From: Acinetobacter colistiniresistens
Lineage (GTDB): Bacteria; Pseudomonadota; Gammaproteobacteria; Pseudomonadales; Moraxellaceae
Reading direction: 5' to 3'
Assembly: GCF_024582815.1 (NCBI RefSeq)
Contig: NZ_CP102099.1
Span: forward strand, 2,480,001 to 2,544,000
Length of the DNA: 64,000 nucleotides
The notes under the pieces were generated by a model. That model saw nothing but the letters and a program-made list of their open reading frames with translations. It was not told the DNA's origin and did not search any database. Of this stretch, positions 17,714 through 27,699 are shown one piece after another. The stretch's first letter is position 1; the number at the start of each line of letters is the position of its first letter. The position numbers were made by a program, and so were the translations under genes.

Positions 17714-18769
17714 ATGGACATTTTAGATAACCCATTAGAACTATGTGGTTTTGCTTTTATTGAATTTGTTTCGACGGAAAACGGATTAGATCAGATCTTT
17801 GAGACCATCGGTTTTTCCAAAGTCGCAAAGCATAAATCTAAAAAAGTTTATTTATGGCGTCAGGGTAATATCAACATTATCTTGAACTACCAGCCTGAAT
17901 CTTATGCTTCATTCTTCTTTAAAGAACATGGCCCTTCAGCATGTGCAATGGGTTTCAGAACTCGCGATGCAGCCAAAGCATTTAGCAAAGCCGTGGAACT
18001 TGGTGCAGAGCCAATGTATTCACAAGCTGGGCCAATGGAATTGAATATCCCTGCGATTAAAGGAATTGGTGGCATGCCAATTTTCTTGGTTGACCGTGAT
18101 ATCTATGAAAATGACTTCGTTTTCTTTGATGATGCGGACAGAAATCCAAAAGGTGCAGGCCTGAACGAAATCGACCATTTAACCCATAACGTCTATAAAG
18201 GACGTATGGAATATTGGGCGAACTTCTATGAAAAAATCTTTAATTTCCAAGAAATTCGTTACTTTGACATCAAAGGCGAATATACCGGTTTAACCTCTAA
18301 AGCGTTGACTGCACCAGATGGCATGATTCGTATTCCATTGAATGAAGATTCAGACAAGGGCAATGGTCAAATTGCAGAGTTCTTGGCAGATTTCAATGGT
18401 GAAGGTATACAGCATATCGCGTTTATTACCGATGACTTGCTTTCAACATGGGACAAGTTAAAAGAGATTGGCATGCAGTTTATGACAGCGCCGCCTGAAA
18501 CCTATTATGAAATGTTGAAAGAGCGCTTACCAAATCATGGTGAGCCAACTGAAGAACTGCAAAAACGCGGTATCTTACTGGATGGTAATACCAAAGATGG
18601 CCAGAAAAAACTGCTGTTACAGATTTTCTCGCAAAACATGCTTGGGCCTGTGTTCTTTGAATTTATTCAACGTAAAGATGATGATGGTTTTGGTGAAGGT
18701 AACTTCAAGGCACTGTTTGAATCCATCGAACGTGACCAGATCCGCCGTGGTGTGTTAGAAGCAAAGTAA
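17714..18769 (+). CDS. hppD: 4-hydroxyphenylpyruvate dioxygenase
   Basis: Fe(II) enzyme converting 4-hydroxyphenylpyruvate to homogentisate, the entry step of tyrosine breakdown. 351 residues, normal for bacterial HPPD, with two VOC modules. The catalytic iron ligands are visible as His155 (DHLTHNV), His234 (QHIAFITDD) and Glu316 (FFEFIQRK). The ATG follows AAGGGAAA. Its partner genes fahA and maiA lie 3 kb away on the other strand, with the IclR regulator between. It ends at a strong two-way terminator. Confidence 0.95.
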   Translation: MDILDNPLELCGFAFIEFVSTENGLDQIFETIGFSKVAKHKSKKVYLWRQGNINIILNYQPESYASFFFKEHGPSACAMGFRTRDAAKAFSKAVELGAEPMYSQAGPMELNIPAIKGIGGMPIFLVDRDIYENDFVFFDDADRNPKGAGLNEIDHLTHNVYKGRMEYWANFYEKIFNFQEIRYFDIKGEYTGLTSKALTAPDGMIRIPLNEDSDKGNGQIAEFLADFNGEGIQHIAFITDDLLSTWDKLKEIGMQFMTAPPETYYEMLKERLPNHGEPTEELQKRGILLDGNTKDGQKKLLLQIFSQNMLGPVFFEFIQRKDDDGFGEGNFKALFESIERDQIRRGVLEAK

Positions 18770-18788
18770 TTACATTCAAATGAAATAA

Positions 18789-18820
18789 AAAAGCCAAGAA
18801 TTCAATTCTTGGCTTTTTAT
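18789..18820. terminator. Bidirectional terminator between hppD and the IclR gene
   Basis: AAAAAGCCAAGAA / TTCTTGGCTTTTT inverted repeat with a very short loop. It has T runs on both strands and serves both converging genes. Confidence 0.85.
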
Positions 18821-18832
18821 ATGGATGAAAAA

Positions 18833-19612
18833 TTAACGGGTTTGAATATATTGATTGATTGCTGCAACTTCACGTTTAAACAGCTCTAAGTTTTCACTAT
18901 CTTCATGAACCGAGAAAAACATTTCACTGTCCAGTGCCACAATACAAAATTCCATGGAATGATGCGCATTAAAGATTGGTAGACCAACGGCATTAATCCC
19001 GACCAGAAGATCACCTTGAGCAATCGACATGCCGTGCTGCAATACATTTTCTTTAAGTAGCAGAAACTCATCCCAATCAGTCGGTTTAATCGGATAATGG
19101 TGATGAGCCGCTTTTTCCCATTCCGCTTGCATCAGCGGCTTGATTACGGCTTCAGGCATATAAGAGGCAAACACACGACCTGCTGCTGAATTCACCAGCG
19201 GCATGATTGAGCCGACTTTAGTTACAATCGAAATCGGGTGGTTGGATTCAATCGATTGCACCACCAAAGGCCCTTTAGGCGACCATTTGCTGATTTGAAT
19301 ACCGCAACCAATTTTATTCTGTAATTCGTAAATCAGGTGCTGAACCAACTGTAACACATCGGTATGTTGAATACAGTTCAGACCCAAACGCCACGCCTGA
19401 TCACCCAAGGCATACTGACCATCGGTAAGCTGCTTGGCGTAATTCATGCGAATCAGACTGACCAGATAGCGGTGTACCTTGGCAGGGTGCATATCCAGTT
19501 TGCTGGATAGATCTTTTAAAATAATCGGTTTGTTGTGTTCTAAAAGGGCATTGAGCACGGCTAAGCCAACCTCAAGGGATTGAACCCCACCAGATAACTT
19601 TTCTTCAATCAT
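18833..19612 (-). CDS. IclR-family transcriptional regulator of tyrosine catabolism
   Basis: 259 residues: winged-helix DNA-binding domain (about 8-70; KDLSSKLDMHPAKVHRYLVS helix-turn-helix) and a C-terminal effector-binding IclR domain (about 85-255). It lies between hppD and the VOC-maiA-fahA operon. IclR regulators (HmgR type) commonly control homogentisate pathway genes in response to homogentisate or related acids; assignment here rests on context. The repeated motif at 17436 and 22550 is the likely target. Confidence 0.85.
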   Translation of the reverse strand: MIEEKLSGGVQSLEVGLAVLNALLEHNKPIILKDLSSKLDMHPAKVHRYLVSLIRMNYAKQLTDGQYALGDQAWRLGLNCIQHTDVLQLVQHLIYELQNKIGCGIQISKWSPKGPLVVQSIESNHPISIVTKVGSIMPLVNSAAGRVFASYMPEAVIKPLMQAEWEKAAHHHYPIKPTDWDEFLLLKENVLQHGMSIAQGDLLVGINAVGLPIFNAHHSMEFCIVALDSEMFFSVHEDSENLELFKREVAAINQYIQTR

Positions 19613-19841
19613 TCAATAACCCTTAAGCTGCTTCTCTTTTGCAATGTTTGTTTGCTGTCAATTTTGGACAATTTACAATCAGCACATAATGCCTGAGCAT
19701 TGGGCAAAATAGAAATCATCTTTTTAAATGAATCAAATCGGTGAATTGTATAAGCATACAATTGTTTTTAGACATATTGCACTTTATTTTGAGCGGTGCA
19801 AGATACAGTAAAAACAGGTCGATGTTTTAAATTTAGACCAT

Positions 19842-19874
19842 AAAAAAAGCATTAGCATTTTACAACGCTAATGC
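19842..19874 (-). terminator. Terminator of the fahA-maiA-VOC operon
   Basis: On the minus strand GCATTAGC / GCTAATGC with a 10-base loop followed by seven T, 20 bases beyond the VOC gene stop. The rest of 19613-19841 is the IclR promoter region, with no gene seen. Confidence 0.8.
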
Positions 19875-19893
19875 CAATTTCATGGAACTGGAT

Positions 19894-20442
19894 TTATGCA
19901 CCGAGTTCATCTTCATGTAAGAAGTGGGTGTGGTGTGGGGCACGTTTGGTACGGCTCCATTCCTCCAGCATTTCCAGTTTCATTTCTTCGGTAATCCTTG
20001 CAATCTTGGCATCGGCATGTGCATCGTTATAGGTCAGTTCAAGGCGATGACCATTTGGATCGAAGAAATAAATCGAATGGAAAATACCATGATTGGTTAC
20101 ACCTAAAACTTTAACCCCATTTTCTTCAAGATGTGATTTTGCAGTCATTAATGCATCTAGGTCTTCGACTTCAAAAGCAATATGCTGTACCCATTGTGGT
20201 GTATTTTCATCACGGCCCATTTCTGGTTGGGTCGGTAGCTCAAAGAAGGCCAATACATTGCCTTGACCTGCATCCAAGAATAAATGCATATACGGGTCAA
20301 AGGCTTTGGTCGATGGGACATGATCTTCTGCAAACGCCAAGATAAAATCCATGTGCAGCATTTGTTTGTACCATTGCACGGTTTCTTTGGCATCTTTACA
20401 GCGATAAGCCACGTGGTGAATTTTTTTAATTGCAAAGCTCAT
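19894..20442 (-). CDS. VOC-family (glyoxalase/extradiol dioxygenase fold) protein
   Basis: 182 residues from the ATG at 20442, which has an excellent AAGGAG site. Two beta-alpha-beta-beta-beta modules carry the usual metal ligands: His in KIHHVAYRC, His in VQHIAFEV and Glu in RLELTYND. The reaction is not known to me. It is the last gene of the fahA-maiA operon, and no cupin-type homogentisate 1,2-dioxygenase is seen in the cluster. A ring-cleaving role on homogentisate is therefore a reasonable hypothesis, not a demonstrated fact. A glyoxalase-type role is the main alternative. Confidence 0.8.
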   Translation of the reverse strand: MSFAIKKIHHVAYRCKDAKETVQWYKQMLHMDFILAFAEDHVPSTKAFDPYMHLFLDAGQGNVLAFFELPTQPEMGRDENTPQWVQHIAFEVEDLDALMTAKSHLEENGVKVLGVTNHGIFHSIYFFDPNGHRLELTYNDAHADAKIARITEEMKLEMLEEWSRTKRAPHHTHFLHEDELGA

Positions 20443-20461
20443 GTTAAAACTCCTTTTTAGC

Positions 20462-21094
20462 TTATTCCCAATCTGGTTGTTGTTCTGGTGTGGCATTCAA
20501 GAATGCGGGAAGGGTTAAGCAATGTTGGTAAATCGACTCAATCTTTGGGAAAGCACTTAAATCAATTTTGAAGCGCTTGGCGTTATAGACCTGAGGAATC
20601 AGACAACAGTCTGCAACAGTGGCTTGGGTGCCAAAACAGAATTGCCCATTGGAATGCTGTAATTGCATTTCTAAGCTGTGAAAGCCTTCTAAAATCCAGT
20701 GTTGATACCAACTGTTTTTTTGCGCATCACTGACTGCAAGCTGTTTTTGCAGGTACTTTAACACTCTCAAGTTGTTGAGCGGGTGAATGTCACAGGCAAT
20801 TGTCTGTGCAAAGGCACGAACTTTGGCACGTTCTATAAGGTCTTTAGGCAACAGTGCTTTGGCTGGATAACGTTCTTCCAGATATTCCAATATGCTGAGC
20901 GACTGTAATAAGGCCTGATCTTGGTCAATCAGCGTCGGTACAAGCTGGCTCGGGTTTAGTGCCCGATAGCTCGCTTGTTGCTGCTCATTTTTGACCAAAT
21001 GAACTGCTTCTGTTTCATACGGCAGTTCTTTCAGGTTGAGTGCGATACGCACTCGATAGGCCGCAGAGCTACGAAAGTAACTATACAGTTTCAT
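20462..21094 (-). CDS. maiA: Maleylacetoacetate isomerase (zeta-class GST)
   Basis: Glutathione-dependent cis-trans isomerisation of maleylacetoacetate to fumarylacetoacetate. 210 residues from ATG 21094 (MKLYSYFRSSAAYRVRIALN). The N-terminal thioredoxin-like domain has the SSxxxRVRIAL active-site stretch, here SSAAYRV where the usual form has Cys and Trp (SSCxWRV). A zeta-type helical domain follows, with DCCLIPQVYNAKRF. The start overlaps the end of fahA by 14 bases, so the two are coupled. Confidence 0.9.
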   Translation of the reverse strand: MKLYSYFRSSAAYRVRIALNLKELPYETEAVHLVKNEQQQASYRALNPSQLVPTLIDQDQALLQSLSILEYLEERYPAKALLPKDLIERAKVRAFAQTIACDIHPLNNLRVLKYLQKQLAVSDAQKNSWYQHWILEGFHSLEMQLQHSNGQFCFGTQATVADCCLIPQVYNAKRFKIDLSAFPKIESIYQHCLTLPAFLNATPEQQPDWE

Positions 21095-22385
21095 AGCGCT
21101 CGTCCTTTTGTTCATTAAAACTAAAGTGACGTGCTGGCAAAATGCGATTGGCAACTTCACCAAAGCCCACGCGAATGCCATCTTTTTCACAATAGCCTTT
21201 CATGACGACACGATCGCCATCTTCCAAGAAGCCACGCTTTTCGCCGTTTGAGAGGCTCAGTGGTTTGGTGGTGTTCCACGTCAGTTCCAGTAAGCTGCCG
21301 TACGAGTCTTCGGTTGGGCCTGAAATCGTGCCTGAACCCATCAAGTCGCCAACCTGAACATTACAGCCTGCAACGGTGTGATGGGTCAGTTGCTGCGCCA
21401 TTGACCAATACATATATTTGAAGTTGGTTTGGCAAATCACATCAGACTGTGCAGATTGCGGTGTTTGAACTTCAACACTCAGGTGAATGTCATAGCTGTT
21501 TGCGGTTTTTTCTTGTAGATAGCCCAAAGGTTTCGGCTGTTGTTCTGGGCCTTTGACTTTAAATGGCTCAAGCGCTTCCATCGTCACCACCCATGGTGAA
21601 ATGGCACTGGCAAAGGTTTTGGCATTGAAGGGGCCTAATGGAACATATTCCCATTGTTGAATATCACGTGCTGACCAGTCGTTCAGCAACACCATACCAA
21701 AGATATGTTCCCATGCGTTTTCAATGGCAATTGGCTCGCCCAATTCAGTTGCTTTACCCACTACAAAAGCGGTCTCGAGTTCAAAGTCGAGTTTACGTGT
21801 CGCCGAGAATACAGGGCGTTCTTCATTGGGGAATTTGATTTGGCCAGAAGGGCGCACAATGTCTTTGCCACTGACAATCACAGAACTGGCACGACCGTTA
21901 TAGCCTACAGGCAATTCGCTCCAGTTCGGTAATAGTGCATTCTTTGGATCTCTAAACATGGTGCCGACATTGGTGGCATGTTCTTTAGATGAATAGAAGT
22001 CGGTATAGCCAGGCACCTGAATCGGTAAATGCAAAACTACATTTTCTTGTTTAAACAGCACCTGCTGACGTAAATCGGCATCATCACGTAAGCTTGGGTT
22101 TTCCGCAGACAACAAGCTTTGTAAAGCGCTGCGAACCGTATGCCAATTTTTTTTGCCTGTTTCAATAAATTTATTCAGTGTTGGCTGATTAAAACAGTTT
22201 GCTGTCGTGAGCTGTAATAAGCCTTTTTGCTCTAATGCGGCAAGGTCAAGTACCCAGTCACCAATTGCAACGCCAACGCGTTTTTCACCTTGTGGGCTCT
22301 CGCTAAAAATACCGTATGGCAAATTATGTATTGTGAAATCTGATTGCGGATCAATCTCAAGAAAAGAGGTTAATTGTTGTGCCAT
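21081..22385 (-). CDS. fahA: Fumarylacetoacetase
   Basis: Hydrolyses fumarylacetoacetate to fumarate and acetoacetate, the last step of tyrosine breakdown. 434 residues, full length, with the N-terminal SH3-like part and a metal-binding catalytic domain (YTDFYSSKEHATNVGTMFRD, ELETAFVVG, NDWSARDIQ, GSGTISGP). It is the first gene of the minus-strand operon fahA-maiA-VOC. AAGGAAAG precedes the ATG. It is divergent from the permease gene with the shared operator motif between them. Confidence 0.95.
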   Translation of the reverse strand: MAQQLTSFLEIDPQSDFTIHNLPYGIFSESPQGEKRVGVAIGDWVLDLAALEQKGLLQLTTANCFNQPTLNKFIETGKKNWHTVRSALQSLLSAENPSLRDDADLRQQVLFKQENVVLHLPIQVPGYTDFYSSKEHATNVGTMFRDPKNALLPNWSELPVGYNGRASSVIVSGKDIVRPSGQIKFPNEERPVFSATRKLDFELETAFVVGKATELGEPIAIENAWEHIFGMVLLNDWSARDIQQWEYVPLGPFNAKTFASAISPWVVTMEALEPFKVKGPEQQPKPLGYLQEKTANSYDIHLSVEVQTPQSAQSDVICQTNFKYMYWSMAQQLTHHTVAGCNVQVGDLMGSGTISGPTEDSYGSLLELTWNTTKPLSLSNGEKRGFLEDGDRVVMKGYCEKDGIRVGFGEVANRILPARHFSFNEQKDERYETV

Positions 22386-22549
22386 GATTTACTTTCCTTG
22401 TCTCTCGTTCTATGAAGACCTATTAAATTTTTATCCTGCTTTCTATAACAATATGAAAATCAAATAAATATTGATCTTTTGACCCATTTGAATCCTATCG
22501 CTCAAGCAAGAAATATGTACTTTATGATTTCTATCATACTGAAAATATT

Positions 22550-22585
22550 TAATTACGCAATACATAATTTAATTACATTATTCAT
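22550..22585 (+). promoter_or_regulatory. Candidate operator shared by tyrosine-catabolic genes (fahA/permease side)
   Basis: Contains GCAATACATAATT, then a T, then AATTA, matching the reverse strand of 17436-17467 at about 21 of 24 core positions. It lies in the 354-base divergent region between fahA and the permease gene, where one regulator could control both. Binding by the IclR protein is inferred. Confidence 0.55.
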
Positions 22586-22739
22586 AATATTTGTTATTTA
22601 TGGAATTTTCTGTTTATATGCGCGGTTATTCGAAAAATGAATTAATTATTTTTCGGGTTAGATATAGGCATTTGTGATTAACTTATGATATACGTAATTT
22701 TAGACAGAAAAATTACGCGACAAGGATGAGAATAATCAT

Positions 22740-24128
22740 ATGTCAAAACAGGAACAAGGAAACCTGAAACACGGTTTAAGCAATCGGCACATCCAGCTTA
22801 TCGCGCTAGGTGGTGCCATTGGTACAGGTTTGTTTCTCGGGATTTCCCAATCGATTAAACTGGCTGGTCCATCGGTCATTCTGGGTTATGCAATTGCAGG
22901 CTTGATTGCATTCCTGATGATGCGACAGTTAGGTGAGATGGTGGTACAAGAGCCAGTCAGTGGTTCGTTTAGCCATTTTGCTTACAAATACTGGGGTTCT
23001 TTTGCAGGCTTTATGTCTGGCTGGAACTACTGGGTGCTGAATGTTCTGGTCTGTATGGCTGAGCTCACAGCGATTGGGTTATATATTCAATATTGGTGGC
23101 CTGAAATCCCGACATGGGTTTCGGCATTGGCCTTTTTTATCTTAATTAACGGTATCAACCTTTTGCATGTCAAATTTTTTGGTGAAATGGAGTTTTGGTT
23201 CTCCATCATCAAAATTTTAGCAATCTTGGCCATGATTGGTTTTGGTTCGTATTTACTTGCAACAGGAACAGCAGGGCCACAAGCGGGTATCAGTAATCTT
23301 TGGGCATTGGGTGGATTCTTCCCATTTGGTGTGGAAGGTCTGGTCATGGCAATGGCTGTAATCATTTTTGCCTTTGGTGGCATTGAATTATTCGGGATTA
23401 CTGCGGCTGAAGCACGTGATCCAGATAAAACCTTGCCAAAAGCAGTCAATCAAATTATCTATCGTATTTTGATTTTCTACATTGCAACACTTTTCATCTT
23501 ATTTGCGTTATTCCCTTGGAACCAAATGGCACAAGGCGGTAGCCCATTCGTGATGGTCTTTGCCTCGTTGGATAGCCAAGGTGTTGCAACCATGTTGAAT
23601 TTTGTGATTTTGACTGCGGCAGTCTCGGTTTATAACGGAACCAGTTATTGTAGCAGCCGTATGCTTTTAGGTTTGGCACAGCAGGGCAATGCACCCAAGT
23701 TCCTGAAAAAAATTAACAGCCGTGGTATCCCAACCAATGCGGTCTATGTTTCTGCATTTGTGACTGTACTTTGCGTCTTACTGAATTATGCATTTCCAGA
23801 GAAAGCGTTTGGTCTGCTCATGATGCTAGTGGTTGCTGCGATTGTGATTAACTGGGTAGTGATTTCATGGACGCATTTAAAGTTTCGCAAAACCATGCAG
23901 GCACAGGGTGTTACCACCAAGTTCCCAAGTATTGCTTATCCATTTAGTAACTATCTTTGCATGATCTTTATGCTAGGTATTTTGGTGGTGATGTCATTGA
24001 CTGCGGATATGCGTATTGCAGTGATGATGATCCCAGCTTGGATTCTTTGTTTGATGCTGGCGTATTATCTAAAGCAGCGTAAATTAAGAAATGCTCAACC
24101 GAGTGTGGCGTTGAATACAGATGCATAA
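22740..24128 (+). CDS. aroP: Amino acid permease, aromatic (AroP/PheP) type
   Basis: 462-residue inner-membrane proton symporter of the APC superfamily. It has 12 hydrophobic segments, the AAT-family start (LSNRHIQLIALGGAIGTGLF) and the EARDPDKTLPKAVNQI loop. Divergence from fahA and the shared candidate operator suggest uptake of tyrosine or phenylalanine for the pathway. The substrate is inferred from family and context. GGATGAGAATAATC lies before the ATG. A terminator is seen at 24148-24173. Confidence 0.85.
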   Translation: MSKQEQGNLKHGLSNRHIQLIALGGAIGTGLFLGISQSIKLAGPSVILGYAIAGLIAFLMMRQLGEMVVQEPVSGSFSHFAYKYWGSFAGFMSGWNYWVLNVLVCMAELTAIGLYIQYWWPEIPTWVSALAFFILINGINLLHVKFFGEMEFWFSIIKILAILAMIGFGSYLLATGTAGPQAGISNLWALGGFFPFGVEGLVMAMAVIIFAFGGIELFGITAAEARDPDKTLPKAVNQIIYRILIFYIATLFILFALFPWNQMAQGGSPFVMVFASLDSQGVATMLNFVILTAAVSVYNGTSYCSSRMLLGLAQQGNAPKFLKKINSRGIPTNAVYVSAFVTVLCVLLNYAFPEKAFGLLMMLVVAAIVINWVVISWTHLKFRKTMQAQGVTTKFPSIAYPFSNYLCMIFMLGILVVMSLTADMRIAVMMIPAWILCLMLAYYLKQRKLRNAQPSVALNTDA

Positions 24129-24147
24129 GTTGTAAAGTGATCATGAG

Positions 24148-24173
24148 AAAAGGGAATTTTCAGCCCTTTTTTT
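24148..24173 (+). terminator. Terminator after the permease gene
   Basis: AAAAGGG / CCCTTTT with a 9-base loop and a run of seven T. Confidence 0.65.
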
Positions 24174-24306
24174 GTAGATTGATGTTTTCATTATTCATAA
24201 TGATATTAGACGAATTGTTTGATGAAATGAGCTAAAATTCTCTTGTATTAATCGAGTTCACGTTCTCTTTTTTTCTTCTTTCACATTGTAAATAAAGGCA
24301 TTTGAA

Positions 24307-25479
24307 TTGCTTCAATCATTAAGTATCCAAACAAGATTGGGTGGTTTTTATCTGTTCTACTACGCCATAGTCGGTACATTCATGCCGTATTGGAACCTGT
24401 ATCTTCAAGATCAGGGTTTCAATTATCAAGAGATCGGCATTTTATCTTCCATTGCCATTATTACCCGTTTTTTTGCACCGCTGATTTGGGGCTGGATTGC
24501 CGATAAATCAGGGAAGCGAATGCTTTTGGTGCGAATTGCGACATGGATGGAAGCCTGTATCTGGTTTGCCATATTTGTGATTCCAAATAGCTTCCAATCC
24601 GTGGCTTTGTTGATGCTGATTTTTAGCTTCTTCCAAAATGCAATTTTGGCGCAATTTGAAGGGGTGACCTTATTCTGGTTAGGTGAAAAACGTGCTGAGC
24701 TCTATGGCAAAGTACGTAAATGGGGCTCAGTCGGTTTTATTGTTGGTGTGTTTGTGATCGGTGCTTTGCTGGAAGTTATTCCAATTTCAATGCTGCCAAT
24801 TTTACTGCTCTCTGTTTCATTTTTGGCTTTTCTCTGGTCATTTAGTATTAAAGAACCTGAACACGCACCAAGCTCGCAAAAAACGCTTGAACCGCTGCTG
24901 CCGATTTTAAAACGACCCATCGTCGCGGCCTTTTTTAGTATCGAATTTATTTTGCTATTTTCATTGGCGCCGTTTTATAGCTTTTATAGTAACTATCTAA
25001 AAGAAATCGGCTTTAGTACCACACAAATTGGCAGCTTATGGGCGATGGGGGTGATTGCTGAAATTGTCATGTTTGCCGTTGCACAAAAGCTGTTCTTTAC
25101 CCGCTTTTCGTGGCGGACATTGGTGGTAATTTGCCTGATTTTGACCAGTCTACGTTGGTTCTTGGTTAGCATCTTTGCAACCCATTATATTGGGCAATTG
25201 CTTGCTCAATGCTTGCATGCCTTTAGCTTTGGCCTGTTCCATCTGATTGCCATGAAAGTGATTTTCCAAAACTTTACACCCGAGCAGCAAGGCCGTGGGC
25301 AAGCTTTGTATAGTACCATGTGGGGCTTAGGTGTGGCGTCTGGGAGTTTGTTGGCGGGGCATTATTGGCAAAGCTTTTCAGGCGCAACAATGTTCTTGTG
25401 CGCCAGTATTGTAGTCTTGTTTGGTTTGTTACTGGTGCCATGGCTGCCGAATCAAGTGGAAACAGCAGCTAAAACCTAG
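24307..25479 (+). CDS. MFS transporter of the MFS_1-like/HcaT type
   Basis: 390 residues with 12 predicted membrane helices. The start (GGFYLFYYAIVGTFMPYWNLYLQDQG) and the GWIADKSGKR loop are typical of the 3-phenylpropionate/nucleoside symporter branch of the major facilitator superfamily. The start appears to be TTG 24307 after AAAGG; no ATG fits. The substrate is unknown. It ends one base before the convergent amidase gene, with no terminator visible between them. Confidence 0.8.
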   Translation: MLQSLSIQTRLGGFYLFYYAIVGTFMPYWNLYLQDQGFNYQEIGILSSIAIITRFFAPLIWGWIADKSGKRMLLVRIATWMEACIWFAIFVIPNSFQSVALLMLIFSFFQNAILAQFEGVTLFWLGEKRAELYGKVRKWGSVGFIVGVFVIGALLEVIPISMLPILLLSVSFLAFLWSFSIKEPEHAPSSQKTLEPLLPILKRPIVAAFFSIEFILLFSLAPFYSFYSNYLKEIGFSTTQIGSLWAMGVIAEIVMFAVAQKLFFTRFSWRTLVVICLILTSLRWFLVSIFATHYIGQLLAQCLHAFSFGLFHLIAMKVIFQNFTPEQQGRGQALYSTMWGLGVASGSLLAGHYWQSFSGATMFLCASIVVLFGLLLVPWLPNQVETAAKT

Positions 25480-25480
25480 A

Positions 25481-26971
25481 CTAGAGTTGGATTTGCTTAT
25501 ATTGTGGCATCCACGGTTGGGCTTGTTCCAGTTGAGCGGCAAGTTGTAACAAACGGTCTTCTCGGCCAAAGGGTGCAATAAACTGGCTACCCAGCGGCAT
25601 ACCATGTTTACTCCAGTACAACGGTACTGACATGGCTGGTAAACCCGTTACATTGGCGAGCTGGGTAAAAGGTACCCAACTTAAATTGTCTTGTACCATT
25701 TTCTCGACCAGTTTACCTTGAGCCAGATAATGCGCTTTACCAACTTTTAACAGGCCCTTTAGAATAGGTTTCTGCCAGACCGGTGTGGCGACTTCACCAT
25801 TTTTTGGCGCGACAGATGCTGTGCTTGGAGTGAGGTATAAGTCATATTTTTCAAAGAAAATATTCATTTGGGTGCTATACAGTCCCCAATTATTCAAGGT
25901 ATGAATATATTCTGTGGCTGTAGTTTTAGCACCAAAAGCAGCCAAAGCAATTGAATCCAGTTCGAAATCACGATCGCTAGCGCCTGCCATTTGCTTGATT
26001 TGTGCCTGCATATAAGAAAATTGACTAAACCAAGTGGTCACGAAGTCTTTGGCCAGTTCCATACCATCAATCTTTGGACGGTCTTCCACCACAATATGGC
26101 CCAATGATTCCAACAGCTTCGCTGTTTGTTGCACGGCTTGGATGGCATCTTTAGAAACTTTGGTGCCTATCGGTGACTGGGTATTAAATGCAATGCGGAG
26201 TTTCTTTGGTATTTGTTGAATCACATCAAGATACTTTTGTTCAGGCGCTTCAATTCGAAATAGTGAGGTTTGTTCAGGGCCTTGCACTGCATCCAGCATG
26301 GCTGCACTGTCTCGAACGCTTTTGCTGAGTACATGTTGCATGGCAGCGCCGTGCATAGCTTCGCTAAATTGTGGCCCCCAAGGGGTACGTCCACGACTGG
26401 GTTTGAGTCCGAATAAACCACAATAAGAGGCTGGGATACGAATTGACCCGCCACCATCTCCAGCACCTGCAATCGGTACTAAACCACCTGCAACAGCTGA
26501 AGCAGCTCCACCAGAGGAACCACCACTATTGTGTTTTAAATTCCAGGGATTATGACATGTACCCCAAGCATCAGGTTCGGTAATTCCTTTAATACCAAAT
26601 TCAGGGGTATTGGTACGCCCAAAAGTAACAATACCCGTTTTTTCCCAACGATTCACAATTTCTGCATTAAAGTCTGGGGTGTAATTGATGTTTTTGAGTG
26701 CCTGACAGCCATAGGAGGTCGGGATATCTTTATATTCTTGAAAGAGGTCTTTGACTAAAAATGGAACCCCAGCAAAGGGGCCTGTTAAATTTTGCTGAGC
26801 ACGATGTTTAGCTTGTTCATACATGGGGATAATGATGGCATTCAGCTTGGGATTGACCAGATTGCTGCGTTGTAATGCAGTTTCGAGTAATTCAGAGGGA
26901 TGGATTTGTTTGTTTTTGACCAGTTGTGCTAATCCAAGACCATCATATTGTATGTATTCGGAAAATTTCAT
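25481..26971 (-). CDS. Amidase (amidase-signature family)
   Basis: 496 residues from ATG 26971 ([18 protein letters not shown]). The Ser-cisSer-Lys machinery is visible: Lys in [10 protein letters not shown], the [14 protein letters not shown] loop, and the nucleophile region [15 protein letters not shown]. It hydrolyses a carboxamide, but the substrate cannot be told from sequence. Related enzymes include 6-aminohexanoate-cyclic-dimer hydrolase and general aryl/acyl amidases. It is monocistronic, with its promoter divergent from the secreted protein at 27174. Confidence 0.85.
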   Translation of the reverse strand: MKFSEYIQYDGLGLAQLVKNKQIHPSELLETALQRSNLVNPKLNAIIIPMYEQAKHRAQQNLTGPFAGVPFLVKDLFQEYKDIPTSYGCQALKNINYTPDFNAEIVNRWEKTGIVTFGRTNTPEFGIKGITEPDAWGTCHNPWNLKHNSGGSSGGAASAVAGGLVPIAGAGDGGGSIRIPASYCGLFGLKPSRGRTPWGPQFSEAMHGAAMQHVLSKSVRDSAAMLDAVQGPEQTSLFRIEAPEQKYLDVIQQIPKKLRIAFNTQSPIGTKVSKDAIQAVQQTAKLLESLGHIVVEDRPKIDGMELAKDFVTTWFSQFSYMQAQIKQMAGASDRDFELDSIALAAFGAKTTATEYIHTLNNWGLYSTQMNIFFEKYDLYLTPSTASVAPKNGEVATPVWQKPILKGLLKVGKAHYLAQGKLVEKMVQDNLSWVPFTQLANVTGLPAMSVPLYWSKHGMPLGSQFIAPFGREDRLLQLAAQLEQAQPWMPQYKQIQL

Positions 26972-27173
26972 GGCTTTTATCCCTAAAGCTAAATCTTTAT
27001 AAAGTAAAAATAAATATAAGTTGTAAAATAGAATACCTGAAAAATTACTAAAACGATGAACTAAATTACATGGCAAAAATATTGTGTTTATATGGTTATG
27101 AATGCATGCTTTTATCCAAAAATATGCTAATTTAAGCTTATGCACCGTTTTAGATGACGACTTAATTAAATCT

Positions 27174-27653
27174 ATGAAAAATATTTATATTATTGGATTA
27201 TTATGGGCTTGCTCAACATGGACTATGGCAGAGACGGTCGTAAATAACAAAGCAACGGTAACACCGCCACAAGTAGCTAAAGCGAATGCGATTCGTGTCA
27301 CGACTCGCCCTGAAATCATGGGATTATGGGGAATGGAAATTCCCAATAATAAAAAATGTGTCGAGTACTATAATTTCCGTGGTGCCAGTGATGTCGTGAT
27401 CAAAAGTGGTCAAGAGTGGTCTTATGGCTTATACGATTATCAGCCATCAGAAGATCATAAAGAACGATTACCAGCGCTGATTCTACAGATTAAATATGAC
27501 AATAATGAAACGGATTGTTCAGGTCAGAAGGAAGATCAGACAGGTGAGGTGTCCCAATATTTCGTGAAATGGGCAAATGATTCGACCATCGATTTTTGTG
27601 CCAGTGAAAAAGGTGATAAGTGTTTTGCAACGTTACGCCGTGTTTTACCTTAA
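27174..27653 (+). CDS. Small secreted hypothetical protein
   Basis: 159 residues from ATG 27174. The signal peptide is clear (MKNIYIIGLLWACSTWTMAE, probable cleavage after MA), leaving a periplasmic protein of about 140 residues. It has several cysteines (KKCVEYY, ETDCSG, DFCASEKGDKCF) that could form disulfides, and a WGMEIPNNKKCVEYYNFRG opening. I do not recognise a family. It may be an Acinetobacter-specific lipocalin-like protein, but I cannot support that. It shares a two-way terminator with accC. Confidence 0.65.
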   Translation: MKNIYIIGLLWACSTWTMAETVVNNKATVTPPQVAKANAIRVTTRPEIMGLWGMEIPNNKKCVEYYNFRGASDVVIKSGQEWSYGLYDYQPSEDHKERLPALILQIKYDNNETDCSGQKEDQTGEVSQYFVKWANDSTIDFCASEKGDKCFATLRRVLP

Positions 27654-27667
27654 AGAAATTTAGAAAT

Positions 27668-27697
27668 AAAAAAGCCTCTTATTTAAGAGGCTTTTTT
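27668..27697. terminator. Bidirectional terminator between the secreted protein and accC
   Basis: AAAAAAGCCTCTT / AAGAGGCTTTTTT inverted repeat with a 4-base loop, with T runs on both strands. Confidence 0.85.
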
Positions 27698-27699
27698 AT

